Positions 8,958-18,153 of a stretch of 55,386 bases of DNA are shown here, piece by piece (the stretch's first letter is position 1; each line of letters opens with the position of its first letter). The notes under the pieces are model-generated. The model made no database searches, was not told where the DNA came from, and saw nothing but the letters and a program-made list of their open reading frames with translations. Location of the stretch: assembly GCA_947589215.1 (NCBI GenBank), contig CANQCL010000014.1, positions 1-55,386 of the forward strand. Reading direction: 5' to 3'. The translations under genes and the position numbers were made by a program. This stretch comes from an uncultured Clostridia bacterium. GTDB taxonomy: Bacteria > Bacillota > Clostridia > Oscillospirales > Ruminococcaceae.

Positions 8958-9887
8958 ATGGCTATTGCAAAAAAAATCACAGATTTAATAGGAGGAACTC
9001 CATTATTGGAGCTTTCAAACTATGAAAAGAAAAATGGTCTTGAAGCAAAAATTGTAGGAAAGCTAGAATACTTCAATCCCGCTGGAAGCGTTAAAGACAG
9101 AATTGCTAAGGGAATGGTTGAGGACGCTGAACAAAAGGGTCTTTTAAAGGCAGGCTCGGTAATTATTGAGCCTACAAGCGGAAACACGGGTATAGGTCTG
9201 GCTTCTGTGGCTACGGCTAAAGGATACAGAATAATTATTACAATGCCCGAAACTATGAGCGTTGAAAGACGAAATCTACTTAAAGCATTCGGCGCAGAAC
9301 TTGTACTAACCGACGGCTCTAAGGGAATGAAGGGTGCAATCGAAAAAGCTGATGAACTTGCAAAGGAGATACCGAACAGCTTTATCCCGGGGCAGTTTGT
9401 AAACCCTGCCAACCCTGCTGTACATTTCGCAACAACAGGTCCCGAAATTTGGGAGGACACAAACGGTAAGGTTGATATTTTTGTTGCAGGTATAGGAACG
9501 GGCGGAACAATAAGCGGAGCAGGCAAGTATCTGAAGTCAAAAAATCCAAACATAAAGGTTATAGCTGTTGAGCCAGCTTCATCACCTGTTCTATCAAAGG
9601 GCGAGAGCGGTCCTCACAAAATTCAGGGTATAGGCGCTGGATTTGTTCCCGATACCCTTGACACAGACATATACGATGAAATTATAGCAGTCGAGAACGA
9701 CGACGCATTCAAAACGGGTAAAGAAATTGCAAGAGCTGAGGGCTTTCTCGTAGGAATTTCCTCAGGTGCGGCTGTATGGGCAGCAACCGAGCTGGCAAAG
9801 CGCCCCGAAAACAAGGGAAAAACTATTGTAGCACTTCTTCCCGATACGGGAGACCGTTACTTATCAACGCCTTTGTTTGCTGACTAA
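8958..9887 (+). CDS. cysK: Cysteine synthase A (O-acetylserine sulfhydrylase)
   Basis: PLP enzyme making cysteine from O-acetylserine and sulfide. The 309-residue protein has the PLP lysine in GSVKDR (K46), the substrate loop [12 protein letters not shown] (about 71-82) and the phosphate-binding GTGGTISG (about 176-183). Full length, with AAGGAG before ATG. It stands alone between a perfect promoter and a terminator, close to the serine-synthesis genes serC and serA but on the other strand. Confidence 0.96.
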   Translation: MAIAKKITDLIGGTPLLELSNYEKKNGLEAKIVGKLEYFNPAGSVKDRIAKGMVEDAEQKGLLKAGSVIIEPTSGNTGIGLASVATAKGYRIIITMPETMSVERRNLLKAFGAELVLTDGSKGMKGAIEKADELAKEIPNSFIPGQFVNPANPAVHFATTGPEIWEDTNGKVDIFVAGIGTGGTISGAGKYLKSKNPNIKVIAVEPASSPVLSKGESGPHKIQGIGAGFVPDTLDTDIYDEIIAVENDDAFKTGKEIARAEGFLVGISSGAAVWAATELAKRPENKGKTIVALLPDTGDRYLSTPLFAD

Positions 9888-9899
9888 GATTTTAATTGG

Positions 9900-9929
9900 G
9901 CAACGGACATACGTCCGTTGCTTTTTTAT
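9900..9929 (+). terminator. cysK terminator
   Basis: A 9-bp stem (GCAACGGAC with GTCCGTTGC), 4-nt loop and TTTTTTATT tail, 12 nt after the cysK stop. Confidence 0.9.
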
Positions 9930-9957
9930 TGCAAAATCGGTATCTTTATGATAGAAT
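9929..9957 (+). promoter_or_regulatory. Probable tatD promoter
   Basis: TTGCAA (9929-9934) and TAGAAT (9952-9957) are 17 bp apart, about 33 nt before the tatD start. Confidence 0.5.
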
Positions 9958-9990
9958 ATATTAGAAAATTTTAATAAAGAGGAAAATAAA

Positions 9991-10785
9991 ATGCTGAATA
10001 ATATTTTTGACTCACACTGTCATTATGATGACTATAAGTTTAAGTCTGACTGCGAAGATGTAATAGCAAATGCGCTAAACAGCACCGTAGTAGGTATGAT
10101 CCACGCCGCCACCGACCTTGAATCTGCCGACTTCGGATTAAAGATGTCTGAAAAATTTAAAAACTTCTATACAAGCGTCGGTTTTCACCCCGATCCGAAC
10201 TGCATAATCAAGGCAGACAGAGACTATATAAAAAAGCTCCAAAATCTGGTTAAAAAGGACAAAAAGCAAGGCAGAAACAAAATCGTCGCAATAGGCGAGA
10301 TAGGTCTTGATTATCACTATGAGAATTACGATAAGGTTCGTCAGATAGAGGTTTTTACACAGCAAGTCTTGCTTGCTAATGAGTTAGGGCTTCCTGTTAT
10401 TGTGCATCTGCGTGACGCAACTGAGGACGGTATGAATATCTTAAAACAGCTTAAACCAAAGGGCGTAGTGCATTGTTTTTCGGGTTCTGCCGAAACCGCA
10501 AAAGAAGTTCTGGCAATAGGAATGTATATCAGCTTCACAGGGGCGCTAACCTTTAAAAATGCAAAGAAGGCTAACAAAGCTCTCGAGGTAATTCCGATAG
10601 ACAAACTCCTGCTTGAAACTGACGCACCTTATATGGCTCCCGAGCCTTATCGCGGACGCCGCTGCGATTCGACAATGATAAGCGAGATTGCAAAGAAGGT
10701 CGCAGAATCTAAAGGGATTACACCACAAGAAGTGCTGGATATTACGACAAAAAATGTGTGTGAGTTGTTTAAAATAAAACTGTAA
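9991..10785 (+). CDS. tatD: TatD-family metal-dependent DNase
   Basis: TatD proteins are Mg-dependent 3'-5' exonucleases/deoxyribonucleases of the amidohydrolase fold. The 264-residue protein shows the ordered metal ligands: HCH in FDSHCHYDD near residue 10, Glu in GEIGLDYH (about 96), His in VIVHLRD (about 134), His in VVHCFSG (about 158) and Asp in ETDAPYM (about 210). Length is typical. AAGAGG precedes the ATG. It is a single-gene unit with its own promoter. Confidence 0.95.
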   Translation: MLNNIFDSHCHYDDYKFKSDCEDVIANALNSTVVGMIHAATDLESADFGLKMSEKFKNFYTSVGFHPDPNCIIKADRDYIKKLQNLVKKDKKQGRNKIVAIGEIGLDYHYENYDKVRQIEVFTQQVLLANELGLPVIVHLRDATEDGMNILKQLKPKGVVHCFSGSAETAKEVLAIGMYISFTGALTFKNAKKANKALEVIPIDKLLLETDAPYMAPEPYRGRRCDSTMISEIAKKVAESKGITPQEVLDITTKNVCELFKIKL

Positions 10786-10830
10786 AAATAAAGGACTGTC
10801 AACCAAAGATGGCTGGCAGTCCTATTTTTA
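10786..10830. terminator. Bidirectional terminator between tatD and serA
   Basis: AGGACTG...CAGTCCT arms (10792-10798 with 10817-10823), extended by imperfect inner pairs and flanked by A-rich and T-rich tails. It lies between convergent genes. Confidence 0.8.
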
Positions 10831-10857
10831 TACTTATAATATTTTAACCAAAGAGAA

Positions 10858-12012
10858 TTAAAGCACTCTTACCTTTGTAATTCCCTCAATGTCCTTAAAC
10901 TCGTCAGCGTCAACCTTGCCTGTAACATCAAGCATTGTGTATGACCAGTCTTTCTTTGACTTGTTTACAAGGTTCTCTATATTTCCGCCGTTCTCTGAAA
11001 CCTTTGTGGTGATCTGCGAAATAATTGACGGAATATTCTTGTGAATTATGCAAACAAGAGCGTCACCTGTCTTTGTAAGCTCAGCGTTAGGAAGATTAAC
11101 CGAGTTTGTGATGTTTCCGTTCTCGATGTAATCAATAAGCTCAACTGCCGCCATATATGCACAGTTGTCCTCTGATTCAGGAGTTGAAGCTCCTAAGTGA
11201 GGAATACAAACAACATTTTCCTCGCACAAAACCTTATCTCCCGGGAAATCAGTTACATATCTTGCAACCTTACCGCTTGAAAGAGCTTTTAGAATATCAT
11301 CATAGTCAACAAGAGGACCTCTTGCAAAGTTGAGGATTCTTACTCCGTCCTTCATCTTTGCAAATGCGTCAGCGTTGATAGAACCCTTTGTCTCAGAATT
11401 AAACGGGAGATGGAGCGACAGATAATCAGCATTAGCATATACCTCGTCAAGATGAGGTGTTACCTTAACCTGTGGTTTTAAGTCAAGAGCTGCACTTACT
11501 GACAAATAAGGATCGTAGCCGATTACGTTCATACCCAGAGAAACCGCAATGTTAGCCAGCCTTCCGCCGATAGCTCCAAGACCTACCAGACCGAGAGTTT
11601 TTCCTAAAATCTCAGGACCTACAAACTGTCCCTTTCCTTTTTCTACAAGCTTTTCAACCTCGTCGCCCTTGCCTTTTAATGTCTTTGCCCAATCCATAGC
11701 CTCAGGCACTTTTCTCGAAGCTAAAAGCAATCCGCATACAGCAAGCTCTTTTACAGCGTTTGCATTTGCACCGGGTGTGTTAAATACACAGATTCCGTTT
11801 TCCACACACTTGTCAACAGGAATATTGTTTGTTCCTGCCCCTGCTCTTGCAATAGCAAGAAGATTGTCGCCGAGTTCCATCTCGTGCATTGATGCAGAAC
11901 GCACCATTATTGCATCAGGATTTTCTACATCGTCAGCAACATTGTATTTCGACTTATCAAAGTTATCTACCCCTACGGCAGATATTTTGTTCAGTGTTTT
12001 AATATTATACAT
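10858..12012 (-). CDS. serA: D-3-phosphoglycerate dehydrogenase
   Basis: First step of serine synthesis: 3-phosphoglycerate to 3-phosphohydroxypyruvate with NAD+. The 384-residue protein has the NAD fold motif GLVGLGAIGGRLA near residue 141, Arg in NFARGPLVD (about 228-236) and the catalytic His in CIPHLGAST (about 268-276). A C-terminal ACT domain (about 315-384) suggests control by an amino acid. It lies 47 nt after serC on the same strand, forming a serC-serA operon that ends at a bidirectional terminator. Length fits the short SerA type with an ACT domain but no intervening domain. Confidence 0.95.
   Translation of the reverse strand: MYNIKTLNKISAVGVDNFDKSKYNVADDVENPDAIMVRSASMHEMELGDNLLAIARAGAGTNNIPVDKCVENGICVFNTPGANANAVKELAVCGLLLASRKVPEAMDWAKTLKGKGDEVEKLVEKGKGQFVGPEILGKTLGLVGLGAIGGRLANIAVSLGMNVIGYDPYLSVSAALDLKPQVKVTPHLDEVYANADYLSLHLPFNSETKGSINADAFAKMKDGVRILNFARGPLVDYDDILKALSSGKVARYVTDFPGDKVLCEENVVCIPHLGASTPESEDNCAYMAAVELIDYIENGNITNSVNLPNAELTKTGDALVCIIHKNIPSIISQITTKVSENGGNIENLVNKSKKDWSYTMLDVTGKVDADEFKDIEGITKVRVL
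11236..11249. promoter_or_regulatory. Candidate Noc-binding site inside serA
   Basis: ATCTCCCGGGAAAT differs at one position from the Bacillus subtilis Noc-binding consensus ATTTCCCGGGAAAT. A Noc orthologue with the NBS-type residues is encoded at 16424-17254. The match could be coincidental codon usage. Confidence 0.4.
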
Positions 12013-12059
12013 TTCAACTAACCCCTTAATTATTTGTTATGTAATATAACATATGATGT

Positions 12060-13142
12060 CTACTTGTTTTTTGCCTCAAAATCCTTCATAAATTCAACGA
12101 GTTTTTCAACGCCCTCTATAGGCATTGCGTTGTAAATTGAAGCTCTCATTCCGCCTACCGTTCTGTGACCCTTGAGGTTTTCAAAGCCTGCTGCCTTTGC
12201 CTCTGCAACAAACTTAGCGTCTAAATCAGCGTCGCCTGTTACAAAAGGTACATTCATAAGCGAACGGTCTTTCTTCTCAACAGTTCCCTTGAATAATTCG
12301 CTTTGATCCAAGAAATCATAAAGAATTTTTGCCTTCTTTTCGTTGTGAGCCTTCATAGCCTCAAGTCCGCCCATTTTCTTTATCCACTTAAATACCTTAC
12401 CGCAAATGTAAATTCCGTAACAAGGAGGTGTGTTGTAAAGAGAATCAGCGTCTGCTTGAGTTTTATAAGTAAGCATTGTCGGCGTTCCCTCTAATGGAGT
12501 ATCAGTGATAAGATCCTCACGGATAATTACAATTACAACTCCGGCAGGTCCTACGTTCTTCTGAACTCCACCGTAAATCACGCCGTACTTTGTTACATCT
12601 ACCGGCTCTGATAAAAAGCATGATGATACGTCTGCTACAAGAGTCTTGCCCTTTGTGTTAGGAAGCTCTTTATACTTTGTTCCGTAAATCGTGTTATTCT
12701 CACAGATATACACATAATCTGCTGCGTCGTCGATGTCCAAATCACTGCAATCTGGAATATAAGAATATGTCTTATCCTCAGATGAAGCAACTGCCTTTAC
12801 ATTACCGTATTTCTTTGCCTCTTGGAAAGCCTTCTTAGCCCACTGACCTGTGATAATATAATCTGCAACCTTATTCTTCATAAGATTCATTGGGATAGCC
12901 GCAAACTGCTGCGAAGCTCCTCCCTGTAAAAATAATACCTTGTAATTGTCAGGAATATTCATAAGCTCACGAAGATCCTGTTCAGCCTCTTTGATTATGG
13001 TATCAAAAGCCTTTGAACGGTGTGACATCTCCATTACAGACATTCCTGTTCCCCTGTAATCTAACATTTCATCTGCTGCTTCTTTTAAAACTTCCTCAGG
13101 AAGCACAGCAGGACCGGCACTGAAATTATATACCCTTGCCAT
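12060..13142 (-). CDS. serC: Phosphoserine aminotransferase
   Basis: Second step of serine synthesis: transfers the amino group of glutamate to 3-phosphohydroxypyruvate, using PLP. The 360-residue class V aminotransferase starts YNFSAGPAVLPEEVL, has the FLQGGASQQF loop near residues 71-80, and the PLP lysine in GGVQKNVGPAG near residues 191-201. GGAGGG precedes ATG. It is the first gene of serC-serA, with its own promoter. Phosphoserine phosphatase, the third step, is not in the window. Confidence 0.96.
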   Translation of the reverse strand: MARVYNFSAGPAVLPEEVLKEAADEMLDYRGTGMSVMEMSHRSKAFDTIIKEAEQDLRELMNIPDNYKVLFLQGGASQQFAAIPMNLMKNKVADYIITGQWAKKAFQEAKKYGNVKAVASSEDKTYSYIPDCSDLDIDDAADYVYICENNTIYGTKYKELPNTKGKTLVADVSSCFLSEPVDVTKYGVIYGGVQKNVGPAGVVIVIIREDLITDTPLEGTPTMLTYKTQADADSLYNTPPCYGIYICGKVFKWIKKMGGLEAMKAHNEKKAKILYDFLDQSELFKGTVEKKDRSLMNVPFVTGDADLDAKFVAEAKAAGFENLKGHRTVGGMRASIYNAMPIEGVEKLVEFMKDFEAKNK

Positions 13143-13188
13143 TTTTAATACCCTCCATATAAATTAATTTGTAAGTAATTACTTAATT

Positions 13189-13217
13189 ATTATATAACTT
13201 TATCCCACTAAAGTCAA
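13189..13217 (-). promoter_or_regulatory. serC-serA promoter
   Basis: On the minus strand TTGACT (13212-13217) and TATAAT (13189-13194) are 17 bp apart, about 47 nt before the serC start. Confidence 0.75.
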
Positions 13218-13275
13218 CAGTAAGCAGAATAAAACTCATTACATTTATTTTTATTAAAAACTTTATTTTAAGTTG

Positions 13276-14556
13276 CTATTTTATCAAGTCTTTTCCTCCC
13301 ATATACATTCTCAAAACCTCAGGAATTCTCACCGAGCCGTCCTCATTGAGATTATTTTCAAGAAATGCTATCAACATTCTCGGAGGAGCAACGACTGTGT
13401 TGTTAAGCGTATGTGCAAAATACTTGTTCCCGTCTGCACCTTTGACCCTTATTCCGAGACGTCTTGCCTGAGCGTCTCCAAGATTCGAGCAGGAACCCAC
13501 CTCAAAATACTTCTTCTGACGGGGACTCCAAGCCTCAACATCTATACTCTTTACCTTTAAGTCTGCCAAATCGCCCGAACAGCATTCCAACGTTCTAACA
13601 GGAATATCAAGCGTTCTGAAAAAGTCAACAGTATTATGATAAAGTTTATCAAACCAACTCATACTCTCCTCCGGCTTGCAGACAACTATCATCTCCTGCT
13701 TTTCAAACTGATGAATACGGTAAACTCCTCTTTCCTCAATTCCGTGAGCGCCGACCTCTTTTCTAAAACACGGCGAATAGCTTGTCAGCGTCTTAGGAAG
13801 CTCGTCCTCTTTTAAAATAGTGTCAATAAACTTGCCTATCATTGAATGCTCACTGGTACCGATAAGATAAAGGTCCTCTCCCTCAATTTTATACATCATA
13901 CCTTCCATTTCAGCAAATGACATTACTCCTGTAACAACACTGCTTCTTATCATAAATGGAGGAATATAATATGTGAAACCCCTGTCTATCATAAAATCCC
14001 TTGCATAAGAAAGTATTGCAGAGTGAAGTCTCGCAATATCTCCGCAAAGATAGTAAAATCCGTTGCCCGAAGTCTTTCTGGCACTGTCTATATCGATTCC
14101 GTTTAGCTTCTCCATTATATCAACGTGATAAGGAACTTCAAAATCAGGAACGAGTGGCTCGCCGAACTTCTCAATCTCAACATTTTCACTATCGTCCTTA
14201 CCGATTGGCACACTGTCGTCGATAATGTTCGGAATAACCAACATTCTTTCTCTTATCTGCTGCGAAAGCTCGTCCTCGCTGACCTCCAAAGTAGAAAGCT
14301 CGTTGTTTATCTCTCCGACCTGAGCCTTTACTTTCTCGGCTTCTTCCTTTTCGCCCTTTGCCATTAGTCCGCCGATTTGCTTGCTTATCTTGTTCCTCTG
14401 ACTTCGTAAATTATCACAGCGGGTTTTTGCCGCTCTGTACTTCTCGTCAAGCTCGATAACCTCGTCAACCAACTTAATTTTTTCGTCCTGAAACTTCTTT
14501 TTTATATTTTCTTTCACGATTTCAGGATTTTCTCTTAGAAATTTGATGTCTAACAT
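13276..14556 (-). CDS. serS: Seryl-tRNA synthetase
   Basis: Charges tRNA-Ser with serine. The 426-residue class II enzyme has an N-terminal helical coiled-coil arm (about residues 25-105, Lys/Glu-rich) that grips the tRNA variable arm, motif 2 (FRKEVGAHGIEERGVYRIHQ, about 268-287) and motif 3 (NNTVVAPPRMLIAFLENN, about 388-405). It follows parB by 27 nt on the same strand, so it is probably read from the noc-parA-parB unit. No T-box leader is present. Confidence 0.96.
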   Translation of the reverse strand: MLDIKFLRENPEIVKENIKKKFQDEKIKLVDEVIELDEKYRAAKTRCDNLRSQRNKISKQIGGLMAKGEKEEAEKVKAQVGEINNELSTLEVSEDELSQQIRERMLVIPNIIDDSVPIGKDDSENVEIEKFGEPLVPDFEVPYHVDIMEKLNGIDIDSARKTSGNGFYYLCGDIARLHSAILSYARDFMIDRGFTYYIPPFMIRSSVVTGVMSFAEMEGMMYKIEGEDLYLIGTSEHSMIGKFIDTILKEDELPKTLTSYSPCFRKEVGAHGIEERGVYRIHQFEKQEMIVVCKPEESMSWFDKLYHNTVDFFRTLDIPVRTLECCSGDLADLKVKSIDVEAWSPRQKKYFEVGSCSNLGDAQARRLGIRVKGADGNKYFAHTLNNTVVAPPRMLIAFLENNLNEDGSVRIPEVLRMYMGGKDLIK

Positions 14557-14583
14557 AAATATTTTCTCCTCAATTACAGATGT

Positions 14584-15453
14584 TTATTTCTCAAGACCAG
14601 CCGAGCAGTTTTTTATAAACTCATCTAGCTCGTCTTTGTTTTTGACCTTTATTTTTATAGTGTAGCTTCCGTCAGCCTTTGCAGAAACTTCTGTTTTCTG
14701 ACCAAACACCGACTGCAATGCGGCTTCAAGCTCCGCAGCGTAAGTGTTTTCATATCGAATCGACGCCTTAGACTTTTTCGATTTTTTTTCTCCCATTGAA
14801 ATAATTTTCTCAAGCTGTCTAACAGAAAGCTTGTCCAAAGCTGTTTTTTTTGCAAGCTCCTGTCTAAGCTTAATATCGTCAATTCCTGCTAATGCCTTTG
14901 CGTGACCTGCCGTTAAATCACCGTTTTTTACCATTTCTTGGGTCTCATCATCAAGCTTTAAAAGCCTGAGTGAATTTGCAATAGCAGGTCGGGATTTCCC
15001 CATTGCTTCTGCGACCTGCTCCTGAGTCATACTGTATTTACTCATCAGCTTTTCGTAGCCCTGCGCTTCTTCGATAGGGTTCAAGTCCTCACGCTGGAGG
15101 TTTTCTATCAAAGCGACCTGCATTGTTTCAAAATCGCTCATTTCCCTTATAAGAACAGGAACCTCGCTCAATCCGACCATTCTCGCCGCTCTCCAACGGC
15201 GTTCCCCTGCAACTATCTGATAACCGCCTGTTGGTAACGGTCTTACGAGAATGGGCTGTAAAACCCCGTGCTGACGAATAGATTCTGCCAGACTTAATAT
15301 TGCGTCGTCGTCAAACTCTGTTCTCGGCTGAGATTTGTTCGGCTCAATTTCCGAGATCCTTAAAGTATTAGCCGTCGAGGAGAACGAAACCTTTTCCTCA
15401 TCACTATCGTAAAACAGAGCGTCCATACCTTTTCCTAGCCTTTTTTTCGCCAT
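14584..15453 (-). CDS. parB: Chromosome-partitioning protein ParB (Spo0J)
   Basis: CTP-dependent clamp that loads at parS, spreads along DNA and recruits SMC near the origin. The 289-residue protein has an N-terminal LGKGMDALF peptide of the type that contacts ParA, the CTP-binding GERRWRAARM (about 83-92) and ENLQRED (about 117-123), and the HTH around 148-190. The discriminating positions are R155, S161 and G183, of parS-reading type. A C-terminal dimerisation domain closes it. It lies between parA and serS. Two parS-type sites are 0.9-1 kb upstream. Confidence 0.95.
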   Translation of the reverse strand: MAKKRLGKGMDALFYDSDEEKVSFSSTANTLRISEIEPNKSQPRTEFDDDAILSLAESIRQHGVLQPILVRPLPTGGYQIVAGERRWRAARMVGLSEVPVLIREMSDFETMQVALIENLQREDLNPIEEAQGYEKLMSKYSMTQEQVAEAMGKSRPAIANSLRLLKLDDETQEMVKNGDLTAGHAKALAGIDDIKLRQELAKKTALDKLSVRQLEKIISMGEKKSKKSKASIRYENTYAAELEAALQSVFGQKTEVSAKADGSYTIKIKVKNKDELDEFIKNCSAGLEK

Positions 15454-15486
15454 AATTCCTCCTTATCTGCTATTCTCTATATGATA

Positions 15487-16266
15487 CTAGCTTTTATCCC
15501 TCTTTTTCTGACGCTTCAAGAACTCATCAGCAAACTCCTCATAAGCCTTTGCGCCCTTGCACTTCGGATTATAATACATTATCGGCTGACCAAAGCTGGG
15601 CGCTTCGGAAAGCGCAACATTTCTCGGAATAACCGTTTTATAAACCGTCTTGGGGAAGTGAGCCTTGACCTCTTCAACAACCTGAGCCGTCAGATTGTAC
15701 CTTTTCATATACATAGTAAAAAGTATTCCGTCAATAGTGATTTTCGGATTAAAGCTATTTTTAACCTTTTTTATTGCCTCTGTCAGTTCAACAAGACCTT
15801 CTAGCGACAAAAATTCACACTGTATAGGAATAATGACGCTGTCACAGGCAGCAAGAGCATTAATAGTTATCAAATCCAAAGTCGGGGGGCAGTCAATAAA
15901 AATATAGTCGTAATCGTCTTTTACCGTTAAAATCTGCATTTTAAGCCTTAACGACCGCCTGTCAAGCTCCAAAAACTCAACCGCCGCACCTGAAAGTGTC
16001 TGAGTAGCAGGAACTACAGATACTCCTCTGAAATTTGTAGCAACTATTGCTTCTACCATACGGCAGTTTCCTATAACAGCCTCATAAATTGTATTTCTTA
16101 TACGCCTTTTTTCTATCCCAAAGCTGGTTGTAGTATTCCCCTGAGGGTCAAAATCTATAACAAGAACTTTCTTTCCTTTTAATCCGAGCGCAGCAGCTAA
16201 ATTAACCGCCGTAGTGGACTTTCCCACACCGCCCTTTTGGTTGGAAACCGCAATTATTTTTCCCAT
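15487..16266 (-). CDS. parA: Chromosome-partitioning ATPase ParA (Soj)
   Basis: Deviant Walker-type ATPase that binds DNA non-specifically and positions ParB-parS complexes; in Bacillus it also regulates DnaA. The 259-residue protein opens with the family P-loop, SNQKGGVGKSTTAVN (residues 7-21, signature Lys at 11), then DFDPQGN (about 39-45) and FIDCPPTLDLIT (about 122-133). It lies 33 nt upstream of parB in the same unit and is separated from noc by the two palindromic sites. Confidence 0.96.
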   Translation of the reverse strand: MGKIIAVSNQKGGVGKSTTAVNLAAALGLKGKKVLVIDFDPQGNTTTSFGIEKRRIRNTIYEAVIGNCRMVEAIVATNFRGVSVVPATQTLSGAAVEFLELDRRSLRLKMQILTVKDDYDYIFIDCPPTLDLITINALAACDSVIIPIQCEFLSLEGLVELTEAIKKVKNSFNPKITIDGILFTMYMKRYNLTAQVVEEVKAHFPKTVYKTVIPRNVALSEAPSFGQPIMYYNPKCKGAKAYEEFADEFLKRQKKRDKS

Positions 16267-16371
16267 TGCTTATCATTTCCCATTCTTCAATAAATAAAAA
16301 TAGCTAAGCCGATTACTCGACTTAACTATTATAACAATGTTTATATGTTTTTGCAAGACGTATTTAAAAAA

Positions 16372-16387
16372 TGTTTCACGTGAAACA
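16372..16387. promoter_or_regulatory. parS: parS centromere site
   Basis: TGTTTCACGTGAAACA is an exact match to the 16-bp parS consensus bound by ParB/Spo0J. It lies in the 157-nt gap between parA and noc. Confidence 0.95.
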
Positions 16388-16406
16388 ATACGCGTCAAAA
16401 TATTTT

Positions 16407-16422
16407 TGTTCCACGTGGAACA
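16407..16422. promoter_or_regulatory. Second parS-type palindrome (variant)
   Basis: TGTTCCACGTGGAACA is a perfect 16-bp palindrome that differs from the canonical parS at two symmetric positions. It is 19 bp beyond the first site and directly touches the noc stop. It may be a second ParB site, or a site shared with or preferred by Noc. Confidence 0.8.
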
Positions 16423-16423
16423 T

Positions 16424-17254
16424 TCAATAATTAAAAGAATTATTTTCGTTTATCGGTATTGTTATTGTATAGGTAATTTCGTTTTCTGTTTGTGTTTTTT
16501 TAGAGTTTGCTTCAACTCCAGATAGCCGCATAACTTCGATAGCCTTGTTGATTGTATTTACAAAAAGCCTAACATCCTTTAAAACAGGGGAACGCTTTTT
16601 GTAAGACTCCTTCTTTTGTCTGCCCTCCAGAAGTTTTGAAATGTATGCTTCGGTCATCTCAACATTAAGCTTGTACTTATGTATGCGCTCCAGAACATCC
16701 ACTCTGTCGCTCTTTGATTTAAGCCTAAGCAACGCTCTTGCGTGTCTTTCGCTTAAACCCATATCCATAATTACCTGCTGTTCATCACCGGGAATCTTGA
16801 GAAGTCTTAGCTTGTTAGCAACAGTCGACTGCGCTATCCCTAAACGAATTGCCGCGTCTTCCTGCGTCATACCGTAAACAGAGATAAGCGACTGAATCGC
16901 TCCTGCTTCTTCAAAAAAGGACAGATCCTCCCTTTGAATGTTCTCCACCAGCGCCATAAGCGCCGAGTTTCGCTCCGTCATATTAACAATTATGCAAGGG
17001 ACAGTTTTCAAGCCTGCGATTTTAGCGGCTCTGAGCCTGCGTTCACCGGAGACAAGCTGGTATTCGCCATCGTTCATTCTTATAATCAACGGCTGGAGAA
17101 TCCCCTCCTGCGAAATGCTTTTCGCAAGCTTGGTAAGCTCATCCGAATAAAAATGCTTTCTCGGCTGGCTGGGATTGGGCTTGATTACCGATACACTTAT
17201 TTCAAGCACCTTGTTTATTTCTTTTTCTCTTTGTTTTGTTGCAAAATTAACCAT
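16424..17254 (-). CDS. noc: Nucleoid occlusion protein Noc (ParB paralogue)
   Basis: Noc binds its own sites on the chromosome and the membrane and stops division over DNA. The 276-residue protein has the ParB/Noc CTP-binding motifs GERRLRAAKIAGL (about 70-82) and ENIQREDLSFFEE (about 104-116) and an HTH at about 128-175. The four positions known to switch ParB to Noc specificity carry the Noc set: Q142 (AQST), K148 (ANK), K153 (RLLK) and R170 (ERHAR). The start is very short of residues before the CTPase domain, so the amphipathic membrane-targeting helix seen in Bacillus Noc is only weakly represented by MVNFATKQREKEINKV. It is first of noc-parA-parB-serS. Confidence 0.88.
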   Translation of the reverse strand: MVNFATKQREKEINKVLEISVSVIKPNPSQPRKHFYSDELTKLAKSISQEGILQPLIIRMNDGEYQLVSGERRLRAAKIAGLKTVPCIIVNMTERNSALMALVENIQREDLSFFEEAGAIQSLISVYGMTQEDAAIRLGIAQSTVANKLRLLKIPGDEQQVIMDMGLSERHARALLRLKSKSDRVDVLERIHKYKLNVEMTEAYISKLLEGRQKKESYKKRSPVLKDVRLFVNTINKAIEVMRLSGVEANSKKTQTENEITYTITIPINENNSFNY

Positions 17255-17370
17255 ATTGTTGTCCTCCCCAAAGCGGTATTTTTATCTTCCGCTTATATCT
17301 CTGTTTCTACACAACAATATTGTAACATTGAATATGCACAAATTCCACTGGTATTCATCGTGTATAAATT

Positions 17371-17422
17371 ACAAAAGCCGTCTCCAATCTACTTTAAAAA
17401 GTAAATTAAAGCGGCTTTTTTG
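17371..17422 (-). terminator. Terminator overlapping the rsmG 3' end
   Basis: AAAAGCCG and CGGCTTTT arms flank an inner ACTTT/AAAGT hairpin. On the minus strand the structure begins in the last codons of rsmG and ends in TTTTG, separating mnmE-mnmG-rsmG from noc. Confidence 0.65.
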
Positions 17423-18119
17423 TCATTTGACCCTTGTTTCTCGGATATTTGCTCGCTGTTTGCGATATTTTTTTAATTGCTATTAACGCTCGTTTATCGC
17501 CGTTGGGCAGTGAATAATCAATTATTTTGTCAATTTTTCCTCCCAAAATTTTAACAGCGTTTTGCGACGCAGATATTTCCTCCTCGCTGTTTTTACCCTT
17601 TAACGCCACAAAATAACCGCCAACCTTAACAAAAGGCAAACAATATTCGCAAAGCACTGGCAAAAACGCAACCGCCCTTGCCGTTGCTATGTCGTAAACC
17701 TCTCTGTAGCCCTCTTTATGGGCGATATCCTCAGCCCGTCCGTGAATACACTCTGCGTGCAAATCAAGTTCACTCGACAAAGTCTCTAAAAATTTTATTC
17801 GCTTATTCAAACTGTCAAGCAGGGTAATTTGAATATCATCTCTGAATATTTTCAGCGGACAGGCGGGAAACCCCGCACCTGTGCCGACGTCTATCAGTTT
17901 TGCACCTTTTTTGATTTCAAAAAGCGAAAAGGGAAGTATACTATCCAAAAAATGCTTTTGAGAAATATCCTCAGGCGATAGAAGCGCCGTCAAATTTACC
18001 TTTTTATTCCATTCAATAAGCATTTGAGCATAATTATCAAGCCTTTGATATTGCTTATCATTTACAAATAGCTTTGCCCGTGCAAACAATTTATCAAGCA
18101 TTGATTTTTCTATTATCAT
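17406..18119 (-). CDS. rsmG: 16S rRNA (guanine-527-N7) methyltransferase
   Basis: Methylates N7 of G527 of 16S rRNA in the 530 loop using SAM. The 237-residue Rossmann-fold methyltransferase has the SAM motif LIDVGTGAGFPACPLKI near residues 70-86 and ATARAVAFLPVL near 139-150. Length is normal. It follows mnmG by 34 nt in the conserved mnmE-mnmG-rsmG order. Loss of this enzyme is a known route to low-level streptomycin resistance in other bacteria. Confidence 0.95.
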   Translation of the reverse strand: MIIEKSMLDKLFARAKLFVNDKQYQRLDNYAQMLIEWNKKVNLTALLSPEDISQKHFLDSILPFSLFEIKKGAKLIDVGTGAGFPACPLKIFRDDIQITLLDSLNKRIKFLETLSSELDLHAECIHGRAEDIAHKEGYREVYDIATARAVAFLPVLCEYCLPFVKVGGYFVALKGKNSEEEISASQNAVKILGGKIDKIIDYSLPNGDKRALIAIKKISQTASKYPRNKGQMTKKPL

Positions 18120-18153
18120 AAATTCGCCCTTTCTTAGAGCATTTTACATAAAA

